From the NCBI RefSeq assembly GCF_018613415.1, contig NZ_JAGGQG010000010.1, positions 221,888 through 285,887 on the forward strand: 64,000 nucleotides of DNA, read 5' to 3'. The notes below the pieces were generated by a model, which saw only the letters and a list, made by a program, of their open reading frames with translations, was not told the origin of the DNA and did no database searches. Of the stretch, positions 1 to 7,400 are shown in pieces (position 1 is the first letter of the stretch; each line of letters begins with the position of its first letter). The position numbers and the translations under genes are program-made. The DNA comes from Bacillus sp. ISL-18. GTDB taxonomy: Bacteria; Bacillota; Bacilli; Bacillales; Cytobacillaceae.

Positions 1-675
1 TTTTCGGACTGTACTTGATAACCAGGCGGTCCAAAAGAAGAAATCAGATATTTGTGTAATTTGGTCACCTTTCGCCACATATGCCCGGTTCTTTTCAGGC
101 ATATCCGTTTCTTTAATCAGATTGGCCTTTAACCCCCAACCGTCTCCCTTAGTAAACACGTCTTGATAATGTTCTCTTACCTTTTCAAGACCAAAGGCTT
201 GGGCATTTGTTAATTTCATTGTATCTTTAGCACTATCATAGCGATTTTTTCGCATTTCTTTAATCACATTATTTTTAATAACCGATTTTTCTTCACCATT
301 AAGGGCAGCAAAATCTTTGCTGTATTTTTCCTTTGCCTTAAAATCTTGCATTCCTTGTGTATAGATTTTAAGGGCTTCAGCCGTATAATCCGGCCCCATG
401 TAAGAACCATGTCCTAATACTGTTCCATAATCCATTAAACCATACTTTTGAAAAACAGCTTGCCCTCCCATAATTGACTCTTTTGTAAAAAGAACCTCAC
501 CCTTCTCATTTGTTACCTGCAATGGTCTTGGAGCCTGTTCTTTAAATATCCAATAGCCCCCGGCAAGCAAGACAGTAAAGCTTAGTAAAATAGTAATTAT
601 TAAAACTGACTTTAACAAACCATTTCGATTTGTATTCAACACTTTGTTCAATGTTTTCCCCCGTTGTAGTTCCAT
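1..675 (-). CDS. norB: Nitric oxide reductase, quinol type (qNor), N-terminal part
   Basis: The gene runs off the left edge, so only the first 225 codons are present. I translated it from ATG at 675, which follows AAAGGATG. One membrane helix (about residues 20-43) is followed by a long soluble stretch (VTNEKGEVLFTKESIMGGQA, then GHGSYMGPDYTAEAL). A second hydrophobic segment begins with FFFWTAW near residue 213. This N-terminal extension is typical of quinol-dependent single-subunit NorB/NorZ, where it replaces the cytochrome c subunit. The enzyme reduces two NO to N2O in the membrane with electrons from menaquinol. The catalytic heme/FeB histidines lie outside the window, so activity cannot be checked. 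The promoter region carries a perfect TGTGA-N6-TCACA box and is shared with a divergent Crp/Fnr regulator. Confidence 0.9.
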   Translation of the reverse strand, partial: MELQRGKTLNKVLNTNRNGLLKSVLIITILLSFTVLLAGGYWIFKEQAPRPLQVTNEKGEVLFTKESIMGGQAVFQKYGLMDYGTVLGHGSYMGPDYTAEALKIYTQGMQDFKAKEKYSKDFAALNGEEKSVIKNNVIKEMRKNRYDSAKDTMKLTNAQAFGLEKVREHYQDVFTKGDGWGLKANLIKETDMPEKNRAYVAKGDQITQISDFFFWTAWLSSTVRK

Positions 676-760
676 CCAAATTCATCCTTTCTTATTTGTT
701 CACATTTATTATTGTAACGGTGGAGGATCACTTATAGAGTGAATTCCCTCATCGTATCCC

Positions 761-776
761 TGTGATTTTTCTCACA
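761..776. promoter_or_regulatory. Crp/Fnr-type operator upstream of norB
   Basis: TGTGATTTTTCTCACA is a perfect TGTGA-N6-TCACA palindrome. On the minus strand a TATAAG -10-like element lies at 736-731, which puts the operator centre roughly 42-44 bp upstream of the expected norB start of transcription, the position used for class II activation. A similar perfect box precedes hcp at 13206. The divergent gene at 893 encodes a Crp/Fnr protein whose recognition helix has the residues that read TGTGA in CRP. Confidence 0.75.
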
Positions 777-801
777 TCATTGAGAATGAGTATCAAAAGA
801 T

Positions 802-823
802 GTGACACTATGACGGGGGTCAC
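802..823. promoter_or_regulatory. Inverted repeat in front of the first Crp/Fnr regulator
   Basis: Two nested inverted repeats are visible: GTGAC (802-806) with GTCAC (819-823), and the tighter TGAC-GGGG-GTCA (811-822). A TGCTAAAAT extended -10-like element at 843-851 lies about 24 bp downstream, so the tighter repeat would sit near -41 of the regulator's own promoter. It could be an autoregulatory site. The spacing differs from the TGTGA-N6-TCACA boxes, so a different binding mode or protein is possible. Confidence 0.4.
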
Positions 824-892
824 TTAATTACAAGGTAAACACTGCTAAAATGTAACTTAAAGAAGATAAATGACTTACATGGGGTGTTGTTA

Positions 893-1585
893 ATGAAATG
901 TGAGGATATTGTTAAAAGATTATCAATCGTGCCGATTTTCAAAGAGTTATCAGCTAAAGAACTTGATCCAATTGTAAAAATTACCCAGGAGCGTTTTTAT
1001 AAAAATAGAATGTACGTCTTTATGCAGGACGATCCTCTTGATCGGGTGTTTTTTATTCACTCAGGGAAAATTAAAATCTATAAATCCGATTTAACGGGGA
1101 AAGAACAATTAATCTCTGTGTTAGGACCTGGTGAAATGTTCCCCCATGCTGGTTTCTTTAGGAAGGGGAAATACCCAGCATACGCGGAGGTTTTGGAGGA
1201 TGCCGAGCTTATCATCATTCCTATTGATCGATTTGAAAAAATATTAATATCCTATCCAGAATTATGTATTAAGCTGTTTAAAGTATTAGGTGAAAAGATT
1301 GTGGACTTGCAAGGAAGGCTTGAAGCACAAGTCCTTCATAATACGTATGAACAAATCATTTTACTGCTTGTTCGATTATGTAAATCTAATGGAGAAAAGG
1401 TTGGCGGGCTTTATAAATTAACGACTCAATTCACTAATCGTGAATTAGCGAAAATGATTGGAACCTCAAGAGAATCCGTCAGCAGAACGATTACCCAGGT
1501 TAAAAAGAAATCATTGGTTTCCCAAGATGAGAATGGATTTTATTTAATCAACCGTGAGGCTCTTGAACAGGAATTATTTTATTAA
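893..1585 (+). CDS. Crp/Fnr-family transcriptional regulator next to norB
   Basis: A 230-residue protein with a cyclic-nucleotide-binding-like beta-barrel (about 15-110), a long dimer helix (about 120-150) and a C-terminal winged helix. The recognition helix at 190-200 reads GTSRESVSRTI. R193, E194 and R198 match the CRP residues that contact TGTGA. I start at ATG 893 because GGGGTG lies 8 bases before it; the upstream GTG (884) overlaps that ribosome site. Cysteines are only C3, C125 and C163, so the four-cysteine iron-sulfur site of Fnr is absent. Its neighbour norB and the TGTGA boxes suggest NO or low-oxygen control. The sensed signal is not visible. A close paralogue is at 11118. Confidence 0.88.
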   Translation: MKCEDIVKRLSIVPIFKELSAKELDPIVKITQERFYKNRMYVFMQDDPLDRVFFIHSGKIKIYKSDLTGKEQLISVLGPGEMFPHAGFFRKGKYPAYAEVLEDAELIIIPIDRFEKILISYPELCIKLFKVLGEKIVDLQGRLEAQVLHNTYEQIILLLVRLCKSNGEKVGGLYKLTTQFTNRELAKMIGTSRESVSRTITQVKKKSLVSQDENGFYLINREALEQELFY

Positions 1586-1586
1586 A

Positions 1587-1676
1587 GGCTGAGTTAAACT
1601 TGAATGTTGATTTCCGCTCCAGGCGGCTTCGCTCCATTCAACATGCTAAAAATCAACAATAACCTTTAGCTCAGCC
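1587..1676. repeat. Remnant of a Bacillaceae intergenic repeat
   Basis: A 90-bp imperfect inverted repeat. The outer arms are GGCTGAG (1587-1593) and CTCAGCC (1670-1676). The inner arms are TGTTGATTT (1605-1613) and AAATCAACA (1650-1658). The core, TTTCCGCTCCAGGCGGCTTC, resembles a repeat I know from intergenic regions of many Bacillus genomes (TGTTGATTTCCGTGC..GGCGCTTCGC), here shortened. No coding capacity is seen. Confidence 0.55.
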
Positions 1677-1689
1677 ATATTAAAAAAAG

Positions 1690-1720
1690 AAAGCGGAAGT
1701 AACTTAAACTTCCGCTTTCT
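1690..1720. terminator. Bidirectional terminator between the regulator and ypvA
   Basis: A perfect 12-bp stem, GAAAGCGGAAGT with ACTTCCGCTTTC, around a 7-base loop. It is flanked by A-rich sequence on the left and T-rich sequence on the right, so it can end both converging genes. Confidence 0.9.
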
Positions 1721-1721
1721 T

Positions 1722-3647
1722 TTATTTTTCGATTGGATCTGTTGGCAGGACGGCTTTTATTTCTTGCAGCACAGTTACGTCCAGATCATCATCGAGAAGG
1801 ATATGAACGGTTCCCTCATCCTTTTCAGTCCTAATTAGCCTGCCAATTCCTTGGCGAAGCCGGAGAAGCATATAGGGTAAGTCTACTTCTAAAAAGGGAT
1901 TAGTAAGCCCATTCTTTTTAGCAGTAAAAACCGGATCATTAGGAGGAAACGGAAGGGAAAAAATAATGACATTTTCTAACGATCTGCCTGGAATATCAAG
2001 CCCTTCCCATAAATGAATTGAACAAAGCACAGCATGTTCTTCATTTTGGAATTTCGAAACCAATGTGCTAATCTCCTCATCTCCTTCAAAATATACAGGG
2101 TAAGGAAAGGAACCTGAAAACCGCTTCTTAAGAACTAATAATTCTTCATTGTTATTAAGGAGGATTAATGCTCGTCCTTCAGACTGAGTAATTTGCTTAA
2201 TTAAATATTGAACCTTCCTATCGATCCCATCCTTTGGAAAACGAGGCAGATATACTTTCATTTTTTCATCATAATCAAATGGCGACGCCACGGAAAAAGA
2301 TACGTATTCGCTAACGCCAAGACTATTGGCCATGTATTCAAAAGACTTATGATTTGAAAGTGTGGCTGAGGAAAAAATAAACGGTTTCTTCTGTGAAAAT
2401 ACTTCCTCACGCATTACTTCCTCGACCATTTTAGGCATAATCACAAGGGTTCTTTCTCCACCTTTTTCTTCGAACCAGGTAATCCCGTTCAGTTCTTGAA
2501 GAAATAATGATAGTGAATACGTAATTTGTTCTAAATATTCCTCAACAATTTTCAGATCATATTCATTAATCACATATAACTCACTTTCAAAAACCAGTTC
2601 TTCCTCAAGTGCCTGCAAGGTTGACAGCAGCTTTCGACAGGTTTTCATCACCAATGGATGCTTAGTGATGACTTGTTTTTCAGATCCTTGTGATTGGGAA
2701 GAAAACTGAGAAATAGCATCAAAAAATGCCTCATTTGCCAAAAGCGCCTCTTCAATCGTATATAACGTCTTTTCACGGACTTCGTTTTCCATTAGCCTAG
2801 TTAGTAATGTATCTAATGTATAATCCGTAAAACGGTAGCTTAATGCTTTCTGTGCCGCATATTCCAACAAGTGTCCTTCATCAAATACGACAGAGGAATG
2901 TTCTGGTAACAGCGGAAGCTGTCCTTCCCGTTTTCGTGATTCTTTCGTCCAAATATGCTCCATGTAAAAATCATGAGAACAAATAATTAAATCAGCGGCA
3001 TGTCGATAATATTCCCGGTGCAGAGTTAAGCCGCACCGATGACGTTTATCACAAGAGAAGCAATCCTGAAGTGCATCCCAATTCACATTACTCCAAACTT
3101 CATCCGATAGGGATGGGTAATCCCGCCTGTCGCCATATCTTTCAAAAGACTGCATGGATCCAACCGAATGGACAAAATCAGGAAGTTCCTGATAAACCTC
3201 TGAAATCTCATCCGAAAAATTATTGTTTTTGACCTGGTCAAGTTTTTTCAAACAAAGATATTGATCCCTTGATTTTGCCAGACGTACATCTATCTGCAAA
3301 TCTAAAATCTTCTCAAGCTTTGCAATATCTCCTTCTTTTTTAACCAGTTGTTCAATTAATGTTTCGTCAGCACAAGCAATCACTGCAGGCCTATTCGTAT
3401 AACGGGCATACATGATAGCATACAGTAGATATACGATGGTTTTTCCCGTTCCTACTCCTGCCTCGGCAAACATTACTTTTTTCTCTTTAAAGGCTTTTTC
3501 TAATTGAAAAGCCATATAAATTTGTTCGTCTCTTAGTTCAAAACCTGCTTCCGGTAAAACATCATAAAATAGGTCGCCAATCCATTCCCCCAACTTGTCA
3601 TAAAAAGACTCCGTTTTTGAAATTTCAAACGGCATTCTGTTGTGCAT
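1722..3647 (-). CDS. ypvA: DinG/Rad3-family ATP-dependent helicase YpvA
   Basis: A 641-residue superfamily 2 helicase of the XPD/DinG group. The Walker A motif is GVGTGKT (64-70), the Walker B motif is DEGH, and the C-terminal motif VI is QGIGRLIR. Four cysteines between motifs Ia and II (one in LCLKK, then CFSC and RHRC) match the spacing idea of the iron-sulfur domain of DinG/XPD helicases, so an Fe-S cluster is likely. Unlike DinG at 25472 it has no N-terminal exonuclease. The start is ATG 3647, preceded by GGGGGAGGGG; a longer reading frame upstream overlaps ypsC. It follows ypsC, as in B. subtilis. Its exact DNA repair or replication role is unknown. Confidence 0.88.
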   Translation of the reverse strand: MHNRMPFEISKTESFYDKLGEWIGDLFYDVLPEAGFELRDEQIYMAFQLEKAFKEKKVMFAEAGVGTGKTIVYLLYAIMYARYTNRPAVIACADETLIEQLVKKEGDIAKLEKILDLQIDVRLAKSRDQYLCLKKLDQVKNNNFSDEISEVYQELPDFVHSVGSMQSFERYGDRRDYPSLSDEVWSNVNWDALQDCFSCDKRHRCGLTLHREYYRHAADLIICSHDFYMEHIWTKESRKREGQLPLLPEHSSVVFDEGHLLEYAAQKALSYRFTDYTLDTLLTRLMENEVREKTLYTIEEALLANEAFFDAISQFSSQSQGSEKQVITKHPLVMKTCRKLLSTLQALEEELVFESELYVINEYDLKIVEEYLEQITYSLSLFLQELNGITWFEEKGGERTLVIMPKMVEEVMREEVFSQKKPFIFSSATLSNHKSFEYMANSLGVSEYVSFSVASPFDYDEKMKVYLPRFPKDGIDRKVQYLIKQITQSEGRALILLNNNEELLVLKKRFSGSFPYPVYFEGDEEISTLVSKFQNEEHAVLCSIHLWEGLDIPGRSLENVIIFSLPFPPNDPVFTAKKNGLTNPFLEVDLPYMLLRLRQGIGRLIRTEKDEGTVHILLDDDLDVTVLQEIKAVLPTDPIEK

Positions 3648-3676
3648 GTAAACCCCTCCCCCATAAAAATTCTTTC

Positions 3677-4816
3677 CTACTCGTTCCGCGGGGGTCTCTT
3701 GCCCCAATATTGATAAAGGTCTGTCCGAATGAATCCATTAAACAGCTTCCGTTTCTTTGTTGCCGGTTTTCCGTATAATTGCTCAAAATCTTCATTCGAA
3801 GTCATGATATAAATTGACCAGGTATCGAGTTTACTAAAAGCCTGTCCCATTTCCCTGTACATTTGCTCGACGGCCTTTTTATCTCCAAGCCGCTCCCCAT
3901 ATGGAGGGTTTCCTACAATAACCCCGTACTCTTTACTTGTTGATATATCTCGAACCTGCATTTGTTTAAATTTAATTAAATCACCAAACCCGGCTTCTAC
4001 GGCATTACCTTCCGCTATATTAATCATACGATGATCGATGTCAGAGCCGCTAATGTCTAATGGCTGGTCGTACTTTGCCAAATCCTCGGCTTCCATCCGG
4101 GCTTCCTCCCAGACCTTTTCGGACATCCACTTCCAAGCTTCAGAAACAAATTCTCGATTAAATCCCGGTGCAATATTCTGCCCAATCATTGCTGCTTCAA
4201 TTGGAATGGTACCTGAACCACAAAAAGGATCAATAAAAGGCCGATCAGCCTGCCAATTTGTTAACATTACGAGGGCAGCTGCCAATGTTTCTTTTAGCGG
4301 TGCCTCCCCTTGATCAATCCGATAACCTCGTTTGTGGAGTCCACTCCCACTGGCATCAATTGTTATAGTTGCAACGTCTTTTAACAAAGCAACCTCAATC
4401 CGGTATAGCGCACCACTTTCTTCGAACCAGGTATTTCGCTTATACTGTTTTTTCAGACGTTCAACCACTGCTTTTTTAACAATGGCCTGACAGTCTGAAA
4501 CACTGAATAACTTTGATTTAACCGACTTTCCAATAACAGGGAATTCTGCATCTTCAGGCAAAAAATGTTCCCATGGAAGTGCCTTTGTCTTTTCAAACAG
4601 TTCATCAAACGTAAAAGCCTTAAATTCGCCAACTTTAATTTTAATGCGGTCTGCCGTTCGAAGCCATAAATTACTTCGTGCAATCGCAGACTCATCCCCA
4701 GAATAGGTAACCCTGCCATTTTCCACTTCACAATTATAACCAAGTGATCGTACTTCTTTCGCAACTAAGGCTTCTAACCCCATCGCTGCAGTTGCAATAA
4801 TTTGATATTTTCCCAT
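3677..4816 (-). CDS. ypsC: THUMP-domain rRNA guanine-N2 methyltransferase, RlmL-like (YpsC)
   Basis: A 379-residue protein. The N-terminal part (about 40-165) is a ferredoxin-like plus THUMP RNA-binding region. The C-terminal part is a Rossmann methyltransferase with FIDPFCGSGTIPIEAA as the S-adenosylmethionine motif and NPPYGER (303-309) as the catalytic motif of N2-guanine or N6-adenine methylases. The family modifies 23S rRNA; E. coli RlmL has an extra C-terminal domain missing here. The start is ATG 4816 behind AAGGGTGA. YpvA begins 30 bases downstream, so the two are probably cotranscribed. The exact rRNA position cannot be read from sequence. Confidence 0.88.
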   Translation of the reverse strand: MGKYQIIATAAMGLEALVAKEVRSLGYNCEVENGRVTYSGDESAIARSNLWLRTADRIKIKVGEFKAFTFDELFEKTKALPWEHFLPEDAEFPVIGKSVKSKLFSVSDCQAIVKKAVVERLKKQYKRNTWFEESGALYRIEVALLKDVATITIDASGSGLHKRGYRIDQGEAPLKETLAAALVMLTNWQADRPFIDPFCGSGTIPIEAAMIGQNIAPGFNREFVSEAWKWMSEKVWEEARMEAEDLAKYDQPLDISGSDIDHRMINIAEGNAVEAGFGDLIKFKQMQVRDISTSKEYGVIVGNPPYGERLGDKKAVEQMYREMGQAFSKLDTWSIYIMTSNEDFEQLYGKPATKKRKLFNGFIRTDLYQYWGKRPPRNE

Positions 4817-4923
4817 ATTTTCACCCTTACATAAATTCAAATGTATGTATTAGTACGCTTATCGTTCAACTTATCGCTTACATTATTGACAAAATGCCGC
4901 AAACGAATGCAGTTGTTTGCAAT

Positions 4924-4949
4924 AAAAAAGCTCCCCATATTAGGAGAGC
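4924..4949 (-). terminator. Terminator of rnpB
   Basis: Read on the minus strand, GCTCTCC (4949-4943) pairs with GGGGAGC (4936-4930), with one G-U pair, and is followed by six T. It lies about 20 bases after the mature 3' end of RNase P RNA. Confidence 0.85.
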
Positions 4950-4969
4950 CCTTAATATCCAGCATTTTT

Positions 4970-5397
4970 AACATTAATAACGTTCTGTAAGCCATGTTCT
5001 GTACCATTGTACTGCAAACGACCTTTTGGGTCTCGTACACAGGTGGTAATCATCTATCTACAGATTCAAGTTGAATCTGTCTTTCTCCTCGTTCAATTCC
5101 TCAGAGAAAACGCCCCTACCATAATTTGGGTTTCTCGCTCGTGGGGTTTACCCGTTCCACCCTTTCCGTTTCCAGAAAGACTACGTCACTGTGGCACTTT
5201 TATAGGTATTCATACCATATCCGGTTGGGACTTAGGTATTTTCCCGGCCGTCAACTAAATGCTAGACTCAGCTGCCCTAGCTTATGAATTCACTAGGCAC
5301 GAACACTACGAGCATCGCAGCTCGTGCGAGCATGGACTTTCCTCAACGATTCGCTTAAAGCTCCTCGCAGCGATTACCCGAACGTCATTAATGATAC
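4970..5397 (-). ncRNA. rnpB: RNase P RNA, type B
   Basis: The catalytic RNA that trims the 5' leaders of tRNA precursors. On the minus strand the 5' part reads GACGTTCGGGTAATCGCTGC and later GAGGAAAGTCCATGCTCGCA. The 3' part contains GATAGATGATTACC and ACAGAACATGGCTTACAGAA. All are signature blocks of the Bacillus RNase P RNA. P1 is visible: CATTAATGACGTTC (5393-5380) pairs with GAACGTTATTAATG (4985-4972) with one mismatch. Its place between ypsC and gpsB is the same as in B. subtilis. Ends are estimated from P1 and the promoter and may be off by a few bases. Short open frames across it on both strands are not genes. Confidence 0.96.
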
Positions 5398-5403
5398 TTT
5401 CTT

Positions 5404-5432
5404 ATTATATGTATTTCTTGTTGAATATACAA
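5404..5432 (-). promoter_or_regulatory. Sigma-A promoter of rnpB
   Basis: On the minus strand TTGTAT (5432-5427), a 17-bp spacer and a perfect TATAAT (5409-5404) predict transcription starting near 5397. This agrees with the first base of the P1 helix. Confidence 0.85.
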
Positions 5433-5464
5433 TGGTTTTTATTAGGAAACTGCGGTACAAAATG

Positions 5465-5767
5465 TTAATCGTAAAGTTTATTACCAAAAACATGCTTTTC
5501 TAGATTAGACAATCTTTTTAAAATATCAAAATTGGTGGTTCCGGCAGGCTGTGCAACCGGCTGCCTTTTTGACGTATCTTCAAGCTGCTTACGAAGCCTT
5601 AGATTCTCTTGCTGGAGATCCTCAATTTCTTGATGAAACGTCTCATAGTCTTTAATAATTAAATCTAGAAATTTATCCACATCTTCTTGTCTATAACCAC
5701 GAACACCAGTTTTAAACTCTTTTTCTAAAATATCCTTAGCTGTTAATTTGACCTTATCAGCCAACAT
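5465..5767 (-). CDS. gpsB: Cell-cycle protein GpsB
   Basis: A 100-residue DivIVA-related coiled-coil protein. The N-terminal membrane-binding domain reads [18 protein letters not shown], then [13 protein letters not shown], which carries the DivIVA/GpsB signature. A coiled coil follows (about 35-70), and a short conserved C-terminal trimer-forming helix ends in LEKHVFG. GpsB shuttles between septum and side wall and links PBP1 (PonA, at 17834) to the elongation and division machinery. The start is ATG 5767 behind GAGGTGATTTGT; the longer frame from 5791 has no ribosome site. The gene lies just upstream of rnpB. Confidence 0.95.
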   Translation of the reverse strand: MLADKVKLTAKDILEKEFKTGVRGYRQEDVDKFLDLIIKDYETFHQEIEDLQQENLRLRKQLEDTSKRQPVAQPAGTTNFDILKRLSNLEKHVFGNKLYD

Positions 5768-5898
5768 ACAAATCACCTCAAGTTTAGCCAATCATTACCT
5801 ATTATTTTTCCAAAAATAAGTCCTTTTGTCAATTTTCTTTTACATTCAGGATTTGTGTCAACATTTCATTCATATATGGCACCCACTTATCCTGCTCC

Positions 5899-6459
5899 TT
5901 AAAAGTCAGATTGCTTAAACTGTTCTTCCTCAACAATCATTTGCAAATCGTAAAACGTAATTAATTCGATTCGATAATCGTGCTGTTTTTGATAGTCTAA
6001 TGCTAATTCGTACAAATATTTAGGGCTTCCCTCTTTTTCATGGTCATACAGCAGCAGCAGGCCTTCACTTTTTTCCACAAAGAATTGATTTTTCAAGCGA
6101 AATTGCCATGGTTTTTCATACCCTTTTTTCGTAATAGAATCGACGAAATCCGCTTGCATTAAGATCGTTGAATACCACTCTTTATTGGTTTCATTCCAGT
6201 TCGATTCCTGATCTAAAAACGGAGTAATCACCGCAAGCTTTAACTCAGGATATTCAGTCTGTAAGTCAAAGACCACTTCGGCAGTCCAAAGTTCTACACC
6301 TAGTTGACCACTGATTAAGATCCATTCTAATTCTTCTTCAATCATGGGCAGTAACGCCTTTCTTATAGCTGCCTTGATATATTGAACAGATGGATGGTCC
6401 TTATTAAATACCCCTAATTCAAAAGGTTTATAACCGGAAATGGCTAAAACTTTTACCAA
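5899..6459 (-). CDS. ypsA: SLOG-family protein YpsA (DUF1273)
   Basis: A 186-residue Rossmann-like protein of the SLOG superfamily. It opens with [17 protein letters not shown] and carries the [10 protein letters not shown] glycine loop (about 50-60), which suggests nucleotide or ligand binding. In B. subtilis and Staphylococcus, YpsA affects cell division, which fits its place beside gpsB. I choose TTG 6459, which follows AAAGGAGAAAGAG, because B. subtilis YpsA begins at the same residue. The open frame continues upstream into cotD, but that part is cotD read in another frame. The ligand is unknown. Confidence 0.9.
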   Translation of the reverse strand: MVKVLAISGYKPFELGVFNKDHPSVQYIKAAIRKALLPMIEEELEWILISGQLGVELWTAEVVFDLQTEYPELKLAVITPFLDQESNWNETNKEWYSTILMQADFVDSITKKGYEKPWQFRLKNQFFVEKSEGLLLLYDHEKEGSPKYLYELALDYQKQHDYRIELITFYDLQMIVEEEQFKQSDF

Positions 6460-6542
6460 ACTCTTTCTCCTTTTTTTAAAATTATTTAAAATTGGGACAA
6501 ACATTTTATTACAAAGAACATAACATATAATAAATAGAAAAT

Positions 6543-6567
6543 AAAAAACAAGGGCTAAAAGCCCTTG
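6543..6567 (-). terminator. Terminator of cotD
   Basis: A perfect 8-bp stem, CAAGGGCT (6549-6556) with AGCCCTTG (6560-6567), and an AAA loop. On the minus strand it runs into TTTTTT, ending cotD before ypsA. Confidence 0.85.
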
Positions 6568-6583
6568 CAAGACAATCCAACTA

Positions 6584-7003
6584 CTATGGTCTGCGGCCTC
6601 TAAAAGATCCTGGCCCTGCTCCAAAGCCTGGTCCTGGTCCAAAGCCTGGTCCGCCTGGTCCAAAGCCTGGCCCGCCTGGTCCAAAGCCTGCACTTGATCC
6701 AAAGCCCGGACCACCCATTCCACCAAAGCCTGGTGCATTAGGTACAGCATTTGGCATTGGTGCGATTGGCATTGGAGCCGCTGCTGGTGCACATGTGTTA
6801 CAGCAGTCAATGTGCTGATTGCAGCACTCTTCTGCACATGATGCAGTGTGTGGACAATAATGTTTATGTTGGAACATGTGGTGGTTCACTGTGGTTGTAT
6901 GAACCGGATGAATATGTGGCACCACCGTTGTTGAAAACGTATGGTTCACAATTTGTTGCGTCGGATGAATGACTGGAGGTAAAAAATTAGTTCCTAGATA
7001 CAT
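6584..7003 (-). CDS. cotD: Inner spore coat protein CotD with a glycine-rich tail
   Basis: A 139-residue protein. The N-terminal half has the CotD histidine-rich signature ([20 protein letters not shown], then [12 protein letters not shown]) followed by a cysteine cluster ([16 protein letters not shown]). The C-terminal half is low complexity: a proline/alanine linker, then repeated GFGPGGP units ending in RGRRP. CotD is an inner coat protein made in the mother cell. The tail is not part of the B. subtilis protein as I recall it and may be a crosslinking or hydration segment. The start is ATG 7003 behind GGGAG. The gene sits between ypsA and mrfB as in B. subtilis. Confidence 0.85.
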   Translation of the reverse strand: MYLGTNFLPPVIHPTQQIVNHTFSTTVVPHIHPVHTTTVNHHMFQHKHYCPHTASCAEECCNQHIDCCNTCAPAAAPMPIAPMPNAVPNAPGFGGMGGPGFGSSAGFGPGGPGFGPGGPGFGPGPGFGAGPGSFRGRRP

Positions 7004-7109
7004 ATGAAAATCTCCCTTCAAATATTCTGTTTACATTAACAGCCTATGTTAAAGGAGTGACTCTTGTACTAATGAAAATACCTATTTTTTGATTTTAGCT
7101 ATGCTGTTT

Positions 7110-7205
7110 TTATAACATAGTATAAAAGCTGTCTTTTAGACTTGTTAACACAACGGCAGTCAAACAGACGACAATAAAAAATAAGAAAAGAATTGCTTTA
7201 TACAT
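7110..7205 (-). CDS. Possible 31-residue single-pass membrane peptide
   Basis: From ATG 7205 the frame encodes MYKAILFLFFIVVCLTAVVL and eleven more residues, with one hydrophobic helix at about 4-21 and a short polar tail. GGAGC lies 7 bases upstream of the ATG. It sits in the roughly 400-base gap between cotD and mrfB; I see nothing else coding in that gap. I do not recognise the family. It could be chance, but the combination of ribosome site, start and clean helix makes a real small membrane peptide plausible. Confidence 0.35.
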   Translation of the reverse strand: MYKAILFLFFIVVCLTAVVLTSLKDSFYTML

Positions 7206-7400
7206 ACTACCAGCTCCATAAGTTTTATAGTCGTTTTTTTCTCAACTCAATTTTCAATTTTACCTTTTTCAAGCCTGATAAACAATATGGGAATGCTGGT
7301 TTTCCCCATAAAAAATATTAAAATTTTGTGACATACCGATCAAATACTAATCATACTGAATAGCTCGGCAAAAATCAGTGAACGTTCAGCTTATTTAGGA

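Noticed and set aside
4837..5468. Several short open frames on both strands between ypsC and gpsB
   Set aside because: They lie in RNase P RNA, whose conserved blocks, P1 helix, promoter and terminator are all visible.
6460..6837. N-terminal extension of ypsA rich in Gln, Ala, Leu and Asp
   Set aside because: It is the cotD repeat region read in another frame. The ypsA start at TTG 6459 has a good ribosome site and matches homologues.
6751..6972. Plus-strand open frame opposite cotD
   Set aside because: It is the complement of cotD, has no ribosome site and shows no family resemblance.
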